From Sandaracinaceae bacterium (GTDB lineage: Bacteria > Myxococcota_A > Polyangia > Polyangiales > Sandaracinaceae), in assembly GCA_040218145.1 (NCBI GenBank), contig JAVJQK010000014.1, positions 62,001-126,000 of the forward strand: DNA of 64,000 nucleotides, read 5' to 3'. A model generated the notes under the pieces. That model was not told where the DNA came from. It searched no databases and saw nothing but the letters and a program-made list of their open reading frames with translations. Below are positions 28,188 to 37,343 of the stretch, piece after piece. The first letter of the stretch is position 1; each line of letters starts with the position of its first letter. A program made the translations under genes and the position numbers.

Positions 28188-28358
28188 GGCGATACAATGC
28201 GGCGTGATCGGTCAAAGCCGTACGCGGGTTAACCCTGAATGAGTCAGCGGATGTCCCGCATCGACCCCGAGAGGGAGCCTGAGCTCCCTACGCGGTGACG
28301 TCGGCACGGGCCGCGAACAGGCCTCTCCGGTGGAGACCGTGGACGGGAGGGGTCGAGG

Positions 28359-28715
28359 TCAGACCGCGAGGAGCCGCTCGAGGGCTTCCCAGAGCCGATG
28401 TTTGGGCGCGAAACCGAGCGCCCCCGCCGCCTCGGCTTCCACGTGGTACGCCGGGTCGTCGTGCAGCGACATCAGCACGCAGCGCGCCGCAGACGAGCCG
28501 GACGTCATCTCGCGCACCAGCTCCAACCCGACGCCGTCGGGTAGGCCGAAGTCCACCAACACCAGGTCGGGAGCGGGGCGCTCCAGCGCCTCACGGGCCT
28601 CCGCGAGGGTCGTCGCCTCGGCGACCACGCGGGCTCCCTTGCGCGTCAGAGCGCGAGAGAGACCGGCGCGAAAATCGAGGTCGTCCTCGACCAGCATGAT
28701 GGACATGTCTCGCAT
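28359..28715 (-). CDS. Single-domain response regulator
   Basis: 118 residues, receiver domain only. The acidic pair is in VEDDLD, the phospho-acceptor Asp in LVLVDFGLPD (about 51) and the conserved Lys in FAPKHR. No output domain, so it would act in a phosphorelay or by protein contact. It may start at the internal ATG four codons downstream. The hybrid kinase gene lies about 170 bases downstream on the same strand, and the NarL-type regulator about 85 bases upstream. Confidence 0.85.
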   Translation of the reverse strand: MRDMSIMLVEDDLDFRAGLSRALTRKGARVVAEATTLAEAREALERPAPDLVLVDFGLPDGVGLELVREMTSGSSAARCVLMSLHDDPAYHVEAEAAGALGFAPKHRLWEALERLLAV

Positions 28716-28799
28716 ACGGTCTCCCTGGATTCAGCCTGGACGCCAGACCACCGCGCACCCATGGGGGAAAACCCGGATCCTCGCTCCGGATAACCCGGT

Positions 28800-29444
28800 T
28801 CAGGCGTCGACCAGGCCGTATCGCACGGCCAGGCGGGTCAGCTCGGCGACGTTCTTGGCGTCTAGCTTCTTGGCCAGCTGCGCGCGGTGCGACTCCACCG
28901 TCTTGATGCTGATGAACAGCGTCGAGGCGATCTCCTTGGTGCTCTTGCCCTCCGCGATCAGCTGGAGGATCTCGCGCTGGCGGTCGGTCAACAGATCGAG
29001 CGGCGTCGTGCCGATCGTCCCGCCGCCCACGAGGGTGTCGACGACCGCGCTCGCGACGCTCGGGCTGAGGTACTTGCCGCCCCGGTCGATCGCGTCGACC
29101 GCGAGGGCGAGCTCCTCCGGAGCCCCGTCCTTGAGCACGTAGCCACGCACCCCCAGCTCCAGCGCGCGGTGCACGTAGGCGGGCTCGGCGTGCACCGAGA
29201 GCACGATGACCGCGAGCTTCGGGTTCGCGGCCAGGGCCTGCTTCGCGACGTCCAGCCCGTTGAGTCCCGGCAGCCCGATGTCGGTCACCAGCAGGTCCGG
29301 CTCCAGCTCCTCGAGCAAGCTCAGCGCGGCCCTCCCCTCGCCCGCCTCCCCGACGACCTCCACGCGCGGATGCCCCTCGAGGAGGCGCCGCAGGCCCGCC
29401 CGGACCAGGCGGTGATCGTCGACCAGCACCGCCCGAAGCCTCAC
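28800..29444 (-). CDS. NarL/FixJ-type response regulator
   Basis: 214 residues from the GTG at 29444. Receiver with Asp in LLVTDIGLPG (about 54), Thr/Ser switch in VLSVH and Lys in YVLKDGAP. The C-terminal LuxR-type helix-turn-helix (about 150-212) has LTDRQREILQLIAEG and IKTVESHRAQLAKKL. It is divergent from the HisKA_3 histidine kinase at 29523, the kind of kinase that pairs with NarL regulators, and about 80 bases separate the two starts. That shared region likely holds both promoters and perhaps an autoregulatory site. Confidence 0.9.
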   Translation of the reverse strand: MRLRAVLVDDHRLVRAGLRRLLEGHPRVEVVGEAGEGRAALSLLEELEPDLLVTDIGLPGLNGLDVAKQALAANPKLAVIVLSVHAEPAYVHRALELGVRGYVLKDGAPEELALAVDAIDRGGKYLSPSVASAVVDTLVGGGTIGTTPLDLLTDRQREILQLIAEGKSTKEIASTLFISIKTVESHRAQLAKKLDAKNVAELTRLAVRYGLVDA

Positions 29445-29522
29445 CCTACCGCCCCCAAACGAAGATGGTTGAGCCGACCCCCACCCCACGGGACACTGCG
29501 TGCGGTGGGAGAAGTCCAGGCG

Positions 29523-31064
29523 GTGGGAGAGACCACGACGCCTCATCATGCCACAGCGTGGACCCGCGGAGTGGCCGTCGCGGTGTGGTTGGTCGTCGTA
29601 GGGCCCGCGCTCGCGCTCTGGTGGGCAGCGGGGCAGCAAGCCCGAGAAGCGGACCGGGAGAGCGCCGAGAGCCTCGCGCTGGCCACGGCCAACCGACTCG
29701 AGGACTTCGTCGGCGCGCGCTTGCTCGCGGCGAGCGCCTTCGCCCGCACGCTGGAGGTGGACCCCGCCGAGGACGAGCAGGAATTCGCCGCGCGCGCGGG
29801 CCGGCTGACGCAGCGGCTCGAGGGTCTGCTCGCCCTCAACTGGATCCACCCCGACGGCACCATCGTCTGGATCCACCCCGCGGAGGCCAACGCGGAGGCC
29901 CGTGGGCGCAACGTGCTGCGTCACCCGGACGCCGCCGAGCACGCCCGAGAGGCGATCGACACGCGCCGGCCGACGCGCACGCCGTTCCTGGAGCTCTTCC
30001 AGGGGAACACCGGGTTCGCGACCTACATCCCGGTCGTGATCGACGGTGAGCTCCGCGGGCTCGTCAACGCCGTGTTCGACATCGAGGTGCTCGCGCGCTT
30101 GCTGCTCGAGGAGGACGGCGCGGCAGCGTACCGCCTCCGGGAAGACGGCGTGACGCTCTACGCGAGCCGCGGCGTGTCGGCTTCGGAGCCCGCGATGAGC
30201 CGACAGGCCCTGTACGTGTCGAATCGGCGGGTCGAGCTCGAGCTGGTTCGGCTCCCCGAGGCCCGCGCGCTCTCGTGGGTGCGCCACGTGCTGCTCGCGC
30301 TGGGCATCCTGCTCGCGCTGCTCGCGAGCGTCTTCGCGGCGCGCTGGATGCGGCAGGGCCACTCGATGCGGGAGCGGCTCGCGAGGGAGCGCCGCATCAA
30401 GCGGGAGCTGCGCGGCCTCTCGCGTGCGCTCATCGAAGCCCAGGAGCGCGAGCGTGGCCACCTCGCCCGCGAGCTGCACGACGACGTGGGGCAATCTCTC
30501 ACCCTGGCCAAGCTCGTGGCGGCGGAGGCCCGGGCCGGACACCTGGACGAGCTCGAGCAGCTCGAGCGGGCGGTGGACGACGCGCTCGAGTCGGTGCGGC
30601 GGATCTCGCGCGAGCTCCGGCCGAACGTGCTCCACGACCTCGGCCTCGTCCCCGCCCTCCGCGCGCTGGTGAAGAAGGTGCGCGAGCGCAGCCGCCGGGA
30701 GGTCGTCGGTCGGTGGCCTCCGCGCGTGGAGCTCGACCCGGACCGCGCGCTCTGCCTCTACCGGATCGCGCAGGAGGCGCTCACGAACGCGCTCAAGCAC
30801 GCCGACGCGTCACGCCTCGAGCTGGAGCTCGAGGTGGACGACGAGGAGATCCGGCTGCGCGTACGGGACGACGGCTGCGGCCTCCGGGCTCCGCGAGGGC
30901 CCACGACCGGCCTCTCGAGCATGCGCGAGCGCGCCGCGATGTGTGGGGGTCGCTTGCGCGTCGAGGCCCACCCCGACGGCGGCACCCTGGTGGAGCTGCG
31001 GATCCCCACCGATGAGGGCGACTCCGAAGCCTCGGTCCATGATTCCGCGGCGCCCCTCCATTGA
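29523..31064 (+). CDS. Membrane sensor histidine kinase, CHASE-type sensor, HisKA_3
   Basis: 513 residues from the GTG at 29523; a GTG at 29505 is an alternative. TM1 at about 16-36, TM2 at about 258-282. Between them the periplasmic part has the CHASE pattern (ALNWIHPDGTIVWIHP, LRHPDA, and IPVVIDGELRGLVNAVF). The cytoplasmic part has the HisKA_3 acceptor His in ARELHDDVGQS (about 318), followed by the ATPase with ALTNALKHA and GLSSMRERA. It should sense a small ligand and phosphorylate the divergently encoded NarL-type regulator. Confidence 0.88.
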   Translation: MGETTTPHHATAWTRGVAVAVWLVVVGPALALWWAAGQQAREADRESAESLALATANRLEDFVGARLLAASAFARTLEVDPAEDEQEFAARAGRLTQRLEGLLALNWIHPDGTIVWIHPAEANAEARGRNVLRHPDAAEHAREAIDTRRPTRTPFLELFQGNTGFATYIPVVIDGELRGLVNAVFDIEVLARLLLEEDGAAAYRLREDGVTLYASRGVSASEPAMSRQALYVSNRRVELELVRLPEARALSWVRHVLLALGILLALLASVFAARWMRQGHSMRERLARERRIKRELRGLSRALIEAQERERGHLARELHDDVGQSLTLAKLVAAEARAGHLDELEQLERAVDDALESVRRISRELRPNVLHDLGLVPALRALVKKVRERSRREVVGRWPPRVELDPDRALCLYRIAQEALTNALKHADASRLELELEVDDEEIRLRVRDDGCGLRAPRGPTTGLSSMRERAAMCGGRLRVEAHPDGGTLVELRIPTDEGDSEASVHDSAAPLH

Positions 31065-31197
31065 GGGAGAGATGCGCGGGGCGAACCGAGTGAAACTTCG
31101 AGCGCCACCGCGCGTCAGAGCGGGAGGCCGGGGGAATACCGCGGCCGCCGCGGCCGTACCCTGGCGAGCCGACGAAAAACCACCACGGACCCCACGC

Positions 31198-31971
31198 ATG
31201 CGCGCCATCGCCCTCTTCTCCCTGATGCTCACGTTCCCGGCGGGCGCGCTCGCCCAGGAGGGCGTCCTGATGACGGGCCTCGGTGGCCCCGCGGGCTACG
31301 GCGAGGGCGTGCTCGAGGCCAACGACGACGGCTCGAGCGCGGAGATCGACATCACGGCCGCGTTCCCGAACGGGCTCGAGTACTTCGGGCAGCGCTTCCG
31401 CTCGATGTACGTGAACAACAACGGCAACGTGACGTTCGGAGGGCCCACCGGCACCTACACGCCGCAGCGCTTCCCCCTCAACGGGAACCGGATGATCGCC
31501 CCGTTCTGGGGCGACGTGGACACCCGCGGCGGCGGACGGCCCGCGCGCAACGGCGTCTACTGGGACATCTCGCCCGGCCAGGTCGTCGTGACCTGGCACA
31601 ACGTCGGCTACTACTCGTCGAGCAACGACCGGGAGAACACCTTCCAGCTCGTGATCCTCTCCAACGAGCTGCTCGACCAGGACGATCTCTGGCGCGTGCA
31701 GTTCCGCTACGCGCGCTGCGAGTGGACCACGGGCAACGCGAGCGGCGGCAGCGGCGGCCTCGGCGGCACGCCCGCCCAGGCCGGCTTCGACGCGGGCAAC
31801 GGCCGCATCTTCGAGATCCTGCCCGGCTCCGGCACCGGCGCGGTGCTCAACCTCTGCGGCGCGTCCAACGTTGGCGTCAACGGCATCTGGGAGTTCGACA
31901 TCTACCGCGGCACCCCGCAGGTCGCGAACCCGGGCGACCCCCAGGTCGAGACCCAGGACTTCTCGCGCTGA
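31198..31971 (+). CDS. Secreted nidogen-like (NIDO) domain protein
   Basis: 257 residues with a cleavable signal peptide ending ALAQ. The mature part follows the NIDO pattern: FRSMYVNNNGNVTFGGPTG, IAPFWGDVDTRG, VYWDISPGQVVVTWHNVGYY, and FQLVILSN. The domain is found in extracellular matrix proteins and in myxobacterial secreted proteins. Two Cys (RYARC and NLCGA) could form a disulfide. No second domain. It is likely exported, perhaps adhesive; function is inferred from the domain only. Confidence 0.85.
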   Translation: MRAIALFSLMLTFPAGALAQEGVLMTGLGGPAGYGEGVLEANDDGSSAEIDITAAFPNGLEYFGQRFRSMYVNNNGNVTFGGPTGTYTPQRFPLNGNRMIAPFWGDVDTRGGGRPARNGVYWDISPGQVVVTWHNVGYYSSSNDRENTFQLVILSNELLDQDDLWRVQFRYARCEWTTGNASGGSGGLGGTPAQAGFDAGNGRIFEILPGSGTGAVLNLCGASNVGVNGIWEFDIYRGTPQVANPGDPQVETQDFSR

Positions 31972-31978
31972 CGCGCGT

Positions 31979-32551
31979 TCAGCCGTTCGGAGGGAAGAGC
32001 CTCCCGACGTCCAGCTCGATCTCCGCGAACGGCGCGAGGCGCGCGATGTCGCCGTCGCTGTAAGCCCCGTCGCGAAACCATCCGCCATCGCGGAGCGCGA
32101 ACACCTCCACGATCCGCTCGACCGGGTCCACGATCCAGTAGTGCGGAACGCCCTCTCGCGCGTAGAGATCGGCCTTCGTCAGCCGATCGTGTTTCGCGTT
32201 CGAAGGCGAGAGGATCTCGCAGATCCAGTCCGGTCTCACCGCGATGGGGCGCTCGTCCCAGGGCTCGGCGAGTCGATCACGTCGCCACCCCGAGAGATCG
32301 GGCCGCACGACGTCGTGCTCGGCGAGCTGCACGTCCACGTCGGGGAGGATCCACCATCCCCCTGGGCCGTCGAAACCGTCGTCGTCGTCGAACGGCCCGC
32401 CCACGAAGCGTCCGATCGCTCGCGCGATACGATTGTGACGGGGGAGCGGCGCCGGCATCGTGTGGACCACGCCCGCGAGCACCTCTGCCCGAACCTCGTC
32501 GGGCAGCCGCCGAAGGTCGTCATAGGTCGCGAGCTTGCGCGCCGGATCCAT
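31979..32551 (-). CDS. Uma2 family endonuclease-like protein (DUF820)
   Basis: 190 residues. The Uma2/DUF820 fold of the PD-(D/E)xK superfamily is visible: TYDDLRRLPD at the start, HNRIARAIG, VDVQLAEHDVVRPDLSGW with the first acidic residue, ICEILSPSN with the second and AKHDRLTKADLYAREGVPHYWIVDP. The Glu-Ile-Leu-Ser-Pro-Ser segment is the family hallmark. Members are abundant in cyanobacteria and myxobacteria and their role is unknown; nuclease activity is predicted from the fold. It is convergent with the NIDO gene, seven bases apart. Confidence 0.85.
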   Translation of the reverse strand: MDPARKLATYDDLRRLPDEVRAEVLAGVVHTMPAPLPRHNRIARAIGRFVGGPFDDDDGFDGPGGWWILPDVDVQLAEHDVVRPDLSGWRRDRLAEPWDERPIAVRPDWICEILSPSNAKHDRLTKADLYAREGVPHYWIVDPVERIVEVFALRDGGWFRDGAYSDGDIARLAPFAEIELDVGRLFPPNG

Positions 32552-32572
32552 GATCTGAGTATTGCACGGGCG

Positions 32573-33358
32573 TCAGAACTGGCCCTCGATCGCCAGGCCG
32601 GTGCCGGTGGGGCGGAGGCGGGCCGTGGCGGACTCGGGGTCGTCTCCCGCGGAGACGAGGTCGACGGTGATGAGGGTGAGGGCGGCCGCGGTGGCGACGC
32701 CCGCGACGACGTAGAGGGCGATGGCCGCGTCGGCCGCGTCGCGCGCGGCCTCGAGGCGACGGTGCTCGTCGCTGCCGCGGACCACGCGGGGTGGATCGCC
32801 GAGCTGCGCCCGGAGCGCGTCGAGGTCGGCCTGCGCCTCGAGCGCGAGGATCAGGCCGGCCGCGAAGGACCCGGCCGCGAGCGCTCCCGCCCCGACCCCG
32901 ACCCAGAGCGCGGTGTGATCGGCCTCGACGGGAGGCGGCGGCTCGGGGTCCGCGGGCGGCAGAGCAGAGTCCCCTTCTTCGGTCTCTTCAGCTGGATCGC
33001 CCTCCGTGGCCTCCACCTCTTCTTCCAGCGCCAGCTCGCGCTCGAGCTCCTCGACCCGCCGCTCGGCGTACGCCTGGTAGCGCCCCGTGTCATCGTCGCG
33101 CGCGCAGGTTCGGTAGGCGCGCACGGCGCGGTCGCGGTGCCCACCCCAGCGGTCGTACGAGAGCGCGAGATTGCACATCGTCGTGACGCGCGGCGAGAGC
33201 CGGTAGGACTCGCGGAAGGCCGCCGCGGCCTCCTCGTAGCGCTCCTGCCGCAAGAGCTCGACGCCCTCCTCGAAGCGCGCCACGGAAGCGTCCGGCGCCT
33301 CCTGGGCGAAGGCCGGCGCCGCGGACAGGAGGACGAGGGAAAGGGCGAGCGCTCTCAT
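32573..33358 (-). CDS. Exported TPR-like protein with two membrane segments
   Basis: 261 residues. A signal peptide ends AFAQ. Residues about 25-110 contain tetratricopeptide-type helices ([20 protein letters not shown] and [10 protein letters not shown]). An acidic Glu/Pro linker follows, then hydrophobic segments at about 150-172 and 213-236. Its ATG overlaps the stop of the kinase upstream by ATGA, so it is made together with that kinase. A similar kinase-plus-TPR unit is common in myxobacteria; a protein-contact role is likely but unproven. Confidence 0.7.
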   Translation of the reverse strand: MRALALSLVLLSAAPAFAQEAPDASVARFEEGVELLRQERYEEAAAAFRESYRLSPRVTTMCNLALSYDRWGGHRDRAVRAYRTCARDDDTGRYQAYAERRVEELERELALEEEVEATEGDPAEETEEGDSALPPADPEPPPPVEADHTALWVGVGAGALAAGSFAAGLILALEAQADLDALRAQLGDPPRVVRGSDEHRRLEAARDAADAAIALYVVAGVATAAALTLITVDLVSAGDDPESATARLRPTGTGLAIEGQF

Positions 33359-34881
33359 GGCGATGGCGCCTCGATGATGCCACCCGACCAGGCGGGTGTC
33401 TCCGGCTCCGGCTCGGCTTCGGGCTCGGCTTCGACCTCGGGCTCGGCTTCGCCCCCGACCTCGGGCTCGGACTCGACCGCGGCGGTGGCGACCCGCGCCC
33501 GACCTCGCCCGCGCCGCCCGACCCGACCAGACACTGCACCCGCACCGCGAGCGGAGCCGGAAGCGGACTCGGAAGCGGACTCGGAAGCGGACTCGGCAGC
33601 GGACTCGGAAGCGGAGGCGGCAGCGGACTCGGAAGCGGAAGCGGAGGCGGCAGCGGACTCGGAAGCGGACTCGGAAGCGGACTCGGCAGCGGAAGCGGAC
33701 TCGGCAGCGGAAGCGGACTCGGCAGCGGAAGCGGACTCGGCAGCGGAAGCGGACTCGGCCGCGACCCTCGGCTCGCCCTCCCCAGCCGGCTCCGTGCGGA
33801 GCAGCCGCCAGCTCGCGAGCAAGGCGGCGACGCCGACCAGGGCGAGCACCACGCCGAGCACCAGCGGCGTCCTCCGCCGCGGCGGCAGCGCGGGCGCCAC
33901 CTCGGGCTCGTCTCCCGTGTCGACGGCCGTCGCCTCGGCCGTGGTCGCGCCGCCACCGCTCAGGCGGCCGGCGGGTAGGCCGCTGACGCCGCGCTCGTCG
34001 GTGGACGGGCTCGCGAGCGTGTCCTCGAGCAGGATGAGGGCCTCGCCCGCGTCGACGGGCCGGTCGGCCGGCTCCTTCGCGAGGAGCTTGCCGAGCAGGC
34101 GCGAGCACTGCCGGGGCGCGGCGTGTCGCATCGGGACGTCCACCGAGAGGATCTGATGGATCAGCGCGGCCGTGCTCGGCGCCTCGAACGGGAGCTCCGC
34201 GCAGAGCATCTCGTAGAGCACGACGCCGAGCGCCCACACGTCCATGCGGGGGGTCGGCGCCTCTCCCTGGAACTGCTCGGGCGCCATGTACGGGAACGAG
34301 CCGATGACGCGCTTGCTCTGGGTGATCTTCGAGCCGAAGCGCTCGTCCACCGCGGTCGCGAGGCCGAAGTCCAGGAGCCGCACCGCGACCGGGCCTCGGT
34401 CGCAGACGCCGATGTTCCCGGGCTTGACGTCGCGGTGCACGATGCCCGCCGCGTGCACGTCGGCGAGCGCCTCCGCGATGCCGATGGCCAGCTCCAGCGC
34501 GTGCTCCCGGCTGAGCGGCCCATCCTCGCGGATCACCTGGTCGAGCGGGCGGCCCTCGACGAGCTCCATCACGTAGAAGGGGCCCAGCTCCGGCTCCACG
34601 CCGAAGTCGGTCACCTGCGCCACCCGCGGGGAGCTCACCCGCGCGAGCGACTTCGCCTCGCGGCGAAAGCGGGCCTCGAGCGTCTCGTCCCAGCGATCGG
34701 GCCGGATCAGCTTCAGCGCGAAGCGCTTCTCGAGCTCGAGGTGCTCGACCTCGACCACCTGGCCCATGCCCCCGGCGCCGATCTCGCGGATCACGCGGTA
34801 GCGCTCGGCCAGCACGTCTCCCTCGCGCGCCCCCTTCCCGAAGAAGCTCCGGTCTTTCGTGTCCTCGGGCAACTGCGTCAT
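33355..34881 (-). CDS. Ser/Thr protein kinase with Ser/Ala/Glu repeat tail
   Basis: 508 residues. Kinase domain about 28-290 with GAGGMGQV, Lys in [17 protein letters not shown] in LLDFGLAT and APEQ; all catalytic residues are present. A single transmembrane helix lies at about 352-374. Beyond it, a tail made of repeated AESASA units (about 385-445) is followed by a basic Arg/Gly stretch and an acidic Glu/Pro repeat. The tail should lie outside the cytoplasm. The tandem repeats in the DNA make it a possible site of length variation. Coupled to the TPR gene downstream. Confidence 0.88.
   Translation of the reverse strand: MTQLPEDTKDRSFFGKGAREGDVLAERYRVIREIGAGGMGQVVEVEHLELEKRFALKLIRPDRWDETLEARFRREAKSLARVSSPRVAQVTDFGVEPELGPFYVMELVEGRPLDQVIREDGPLSREHALELAIGIAEALADVHAAGIVHRDVKPGNIGVCDRGPVAVRLLDFGLATAVDERFGSKITQSKRVIGSFPYMAPEQFQGEAPTPRMDVWALGVVLYEMLCAELPFEAPSTAALIHQILSVDVPMRHAAPRQCSRLLGKLLAKEPADRPVDAGEALILLEDTLASPSTDERGVSGLPAGRLSGGGATTAEATAVDTGDEPEVAPALPPRRRTPLVLGVVLALVGVAALLASWRLLRTEPAGEGEPRVAAESASAAESASAAESASAAESASAAESASESASESAAASASASESAAASASESAAESASESASESASGSARGAGAVSGRVGRRGRGRARVATAAVESEPEVGGEAEPEVEAEPEAEPEPETPAWSGGIIEAPSP
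33551..33758. repeat. Tandem repeat within the kinase tail
   Basis: About 200 bases made of repeated 18-base and 12-base units of the type GGCAGCGGAAGCGGACTC (plus strand), encoding the AESASA units of the kinase tail. Copies at the right end are nearly identical; copies to the left are less regular. All units are multiples of three, so gain or loss keeps the frame. Confidence 0.85.
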
Positions 34882-35002
34882 CGGGAGGGAAGGAAGGTAG
34901 CAGACCGGGCGATCCCGCACCCGCGCCGGACCGCGGGTACCGTACCAGAAAGGGCGTCGCTCACCCTCCAGCGCGTCCTGCGGTGATGATAACTTCCTCG
35001 CC

Positions 35003-36379
35003 GTGCGCTTCGTTCCACTCTGCGCCCTGATGCTCGCCTCCTGCGTCCCCGGCTCCGACGACTTCGTGGTCGTCGACGACGCCGGCCGCGGGCCCTTCGA
35101 CGCGAGCCTCCAGGACAGCGGCCCGCGTGATGGCGGCCCGCGTGACGGCGGTCCCCACGACGCGGGCCCCGGCGACGCGGGCGCGGACGGTGGCCCCGTC
35201 TTCACGCCCACCGCGCTCGACGTCGAGTGCGGCTCCGTCTGGACCGACAGCGACGGGACGGGGCCCTGCGCCGGGCGCGAGGTGGTCACCGTCGCCGTGC
35301 CGTTCCAGTGCCTCGACGTCGCCGTCGCCCGCGCGGCGGACGGGACGATCACCGCCGCCTTCAACGACAGCGAGGGGTTCGACGTCGGACGCGTCGGGAC
35401 GGCGGTGTTCCACGAGGACGCCGCGGGCTCCGCATCTCCGGGCCCGACCATCGAGCCCGAGGCGACCTTCGGCGACGTCGTCGGCGTCGACCTCGCGCTC
35501 GCGACCGAGCCGCCCGACATTCATCACATCGCCTACTGGCTCCGCTCCGACTTCGGGCACGAGGTGCGCTATCGGCGGCTCCGGGGTGGCGTGTTCACGC
35601 CCGTGCAGACGCTCGAGACGGGGGTCGGGCGCACGGGGGTCGTGGACGTGGCGATCGACAGCGACCGCCGCGCGGTGGTGGCCTGGCACGACGACACCAG
35701 CGGGGAGAACGCGGTCCGCCGAGAGGTCGAGGGCGAGGCCTTCTCTCCCACGGTCAACGTCCGCACCGACGGCGACCCTCGGATCGAAGGGGGCGGCGCG
35801 GCCGCGCTTCACCCGGGCCGGAGCGGGCGGATGCACTTCGCCTACCAGTGGTGCATCAGCCTGGCGGCGAGCGCGCCCTCCTACAGCGTCGCCTCGGGCA
35901 CGATGTGGTCCACGGCGCGGACCCTCGACAACCAGGCCATCGCGAACCGCGCCTCCGGGGTCGCGGCGGACGTGACCCTGGTCGGCGACGAGGTCGTCGT
36001 GGCGTACCTCGACTGGATCGACGGGGTGGGCGAGCTCCGGTTCGCGCGCTTCATCGGCTCGGACGAGGTCTCCACCGAGGTCTACCTCGCAGACCTTCGC
36101 ATCGCGGACCGCCCCGGCGACCACCCGCTCGTGCTCCAGACCGACGCCGAGGGGCTCCTCTCGCTGCTCGTCGCCGACGCGGGCTTCTCGCTGACCCGGC
36201 TGCAGTGGCATCGGCAGACCCGCGTGGGTGGCGAGGTGCGCTGGCTGGTCGACACGATCGCCGAGATCACGGCGCCCCCCGAGGAGGTACACGTGGCCAT
36301 GGTGCTCGGCCCGGACCGCAGACCGCACATCGTGTACTGGGATCGCACGGAGATCCGCTACGCGACCGCGCGTCCCTGA
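35003..36379 (+). CDS. Large lipoprotein with beta-propeller-like repeats
   Basis: 458 residues from a GTG start. Lipobox LASC (Cys about 14), then an Asp/Gly/Pro linker to about 70. The rest contains repeating segments such as VDVAIDSDRRAVVAWHDD and HLAYQW-like strands (VAVARAADGTITAAFNDSEG, MHFAYQW, VVVAYLDW), spaced at 50-60 residues, as in BNR/sialidase-type or similar propellers. No catalytic motif is seen. It starts about 120 bases from the divergent kinase. Surface or periplasmic binding role is inferred. Confidence 0.65.
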   Translation: MRFVPLCALMLASCVPGSDDFVVVDDAGRGPFDASLQDSGPRDGGPRDGGPHDAGPGDAGADGGPVFTPTALDVECGSVWTDSDGTGPCAGREVVTVAVPFQCLDVAVARAADGTITAAFNDSEGFDVGRVGTAVFHEDAAGSASPGPTIEPEATFGDVVGVDLALATEPPDIHHIAYWLRSDFGHEVRYRRLRGGVFTPVQTLETGVGRTGVVDVAIDSDRRAVVAWHDDTSGENAVRREVEGEAFSPTVNVRTDGDPRIEGGGAAALHPGRSGRMHFAYQWCISLAASAPSYSVASGTMWSTARTLDNQAIANRASGVAADVTLVGDEVVVAYLDWIDGVGELRFARFIGSDEVSTEVYLADLRIADRPGDHPLVLQTDAEGLLSLLVADAGFSLTRLQWHRQTRVGGEVRWLVDTIAEITAPPEEVHVAMVLGPDRRPHIVYWDRTEIRYATARP

Positions 36380-36461
36380 TCGCGGCCTGATGGACCGTGG
36401 CGCGCGACGCCCGCTTCATTGCACCACGGCTGACGCGTAACCCACATGACGGTGTGCCACT

Positions 36462-36478
36462 GGCACGCCTGGCGTGCC
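36462..36478. other. Hairpin in the gap between two exported-protein genes
   Basis: GGCACGC and GCGTGCC form a perfect 7-bp stem with a 3-base loop, 83 bases after the stop of the lipoprotein gene. No T-run follows. It may end the upstream transcript or lie in the 5' leader of the trypsin-like gene at 36624. Confidence 0.35.
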
Positions 36479-36623
36479 TCCGGGCCACGGAACCGTGAAC
36501 CACGTTACGCACTCGCGTCCTCCGAGCCGCACCCTCGCTCGCGGCCCGCGCGCTCCGAGCATCGGCACGCGCCTTGCCAATGCATGGCCCCACGACCGCA
36601 AACCGCGTCGGGGGAGAATCGCA

Positions 36624-37340
36624 ATGAAGAATGCATCGCTCATCACCATGGCCTTCAACATCCTCGTGTTCGGCTGCGCCAGCCATGGAGGCACGGCCTC
36701 GGTGGGGGACGAGCTCCACGCGGGCGATCCCACGGACGCCCACGACGCCGTCGTCGCCGTGATCCACGGCGAGGGCGACGACGCCACGCTCTGCACGGGC
36801 ACGGCCATCGGCCCCTACGCCGTCGTGACCGCGCGCCGCTGCGTGGGGGAGGGCACGCTGCACGTCGTGGTCGGAGACGACGCGCGCTTCGGTCGCTGGC
36901 ACGACGTCGAGTCGGTGCTCGACGGGGGCGCCCTGTCCGTCCTGGTGACGCGTACGTCTCTGGATGACGCGGCGCGCGTGGACTTCTCGGACATCGAGCC
37001 GGATAGCGAGTTGACCGTGGTGGGCGTCGGGATCAGCGGCCCCGGCGGCTCCGAGATCGGCGTGCGCCACCGGGCGCAGATGCGCGTCGCCGCGGTCCGT
37101 GAAGGCTCGCTTTGGACCCGGAGTGACGGCGGCTCGCTCTGCTACGGCGACGTGGGCGCCGCGCTCATCGACGCCGAGGGTCGCCTCGTCGGCGTCGCGC
37201 AGCCTCGCGACGAGGGATGCACGCGCACGGAGCTGGTGCGGTGGAGCTTGCTGTCGGCCGAGGAGGCGTTCATCGAGGACGCGAAGAACGCTCGCCCCGT
37301 CGACGCGCCGCCCGTCGACCACCTGCCGGTCGGCGAGTGA
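36624..37340 (+). CDS. Trypsin-like lipoprotein lacking the catalytic triad
   Basis: 238 residues from the ATG at 36624, preceded by a GGGGGA ribosome site; the frame is open further upstream. Lipobox VFGC (Cys 18). The chymotrypsin fold is recognisable: LCTGTAIGPYAVVTARRC (normally ending TAAHC) at 57-73, and SLCYGDVGAALID (normally GDSGGP) at 171-183. The His is replaced by Arg72 and the nucleophile Ser by Val177. The segment where the Asp is expected reads LSVL (104-107). All three catalytic positions appear lost, so it is predicted to be a pseudoprotease, perhaps a binding protein. Alternatively it is a recently decayed gene product, but the frame is intact. Confidence 0.78.
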   Translation: MKNASLITMAFNILVFGCASHGGTASVGDELHAGDPTDAHDAVVAVIHGEGDDATLCTGTAIGPYAVVTARRCVGEGTLHVVVGDDARFGRWHDVESVLDGGALSVLVTRTSLDDAARVDFSDIEPDSELTVVGVGISGPGGSEIGVRHRAQMRVAAVREGSLWTRSDGGSLCYGDVGAALIDAEGRLVGVAQPRDEGCTRTELVRWSLLSAEEAFIEDAKNARPVDAPPVDHLPVGE

Positions 37341-37343
37341 CGC

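Noticed and set aside
30943-31197. N-terminal extension of the NIDO protein into the histidine kinase gene
   Set aside because: The extension overlaps the end of the kinase gene in another frame, and a signal peptide begins at the ATG at 31198.
33551-33758. A CRISPR array
   Set aside because: The repeats are contiguous, lack spacers, and are in-frame coding sequence for a Ser/Ala/Glu tail.
36624-37340. An active trypsin-like serine protease
   Set aside because: The His and Ser positions are replaced by Arg and Val, and no Asp is found at the expected strand.
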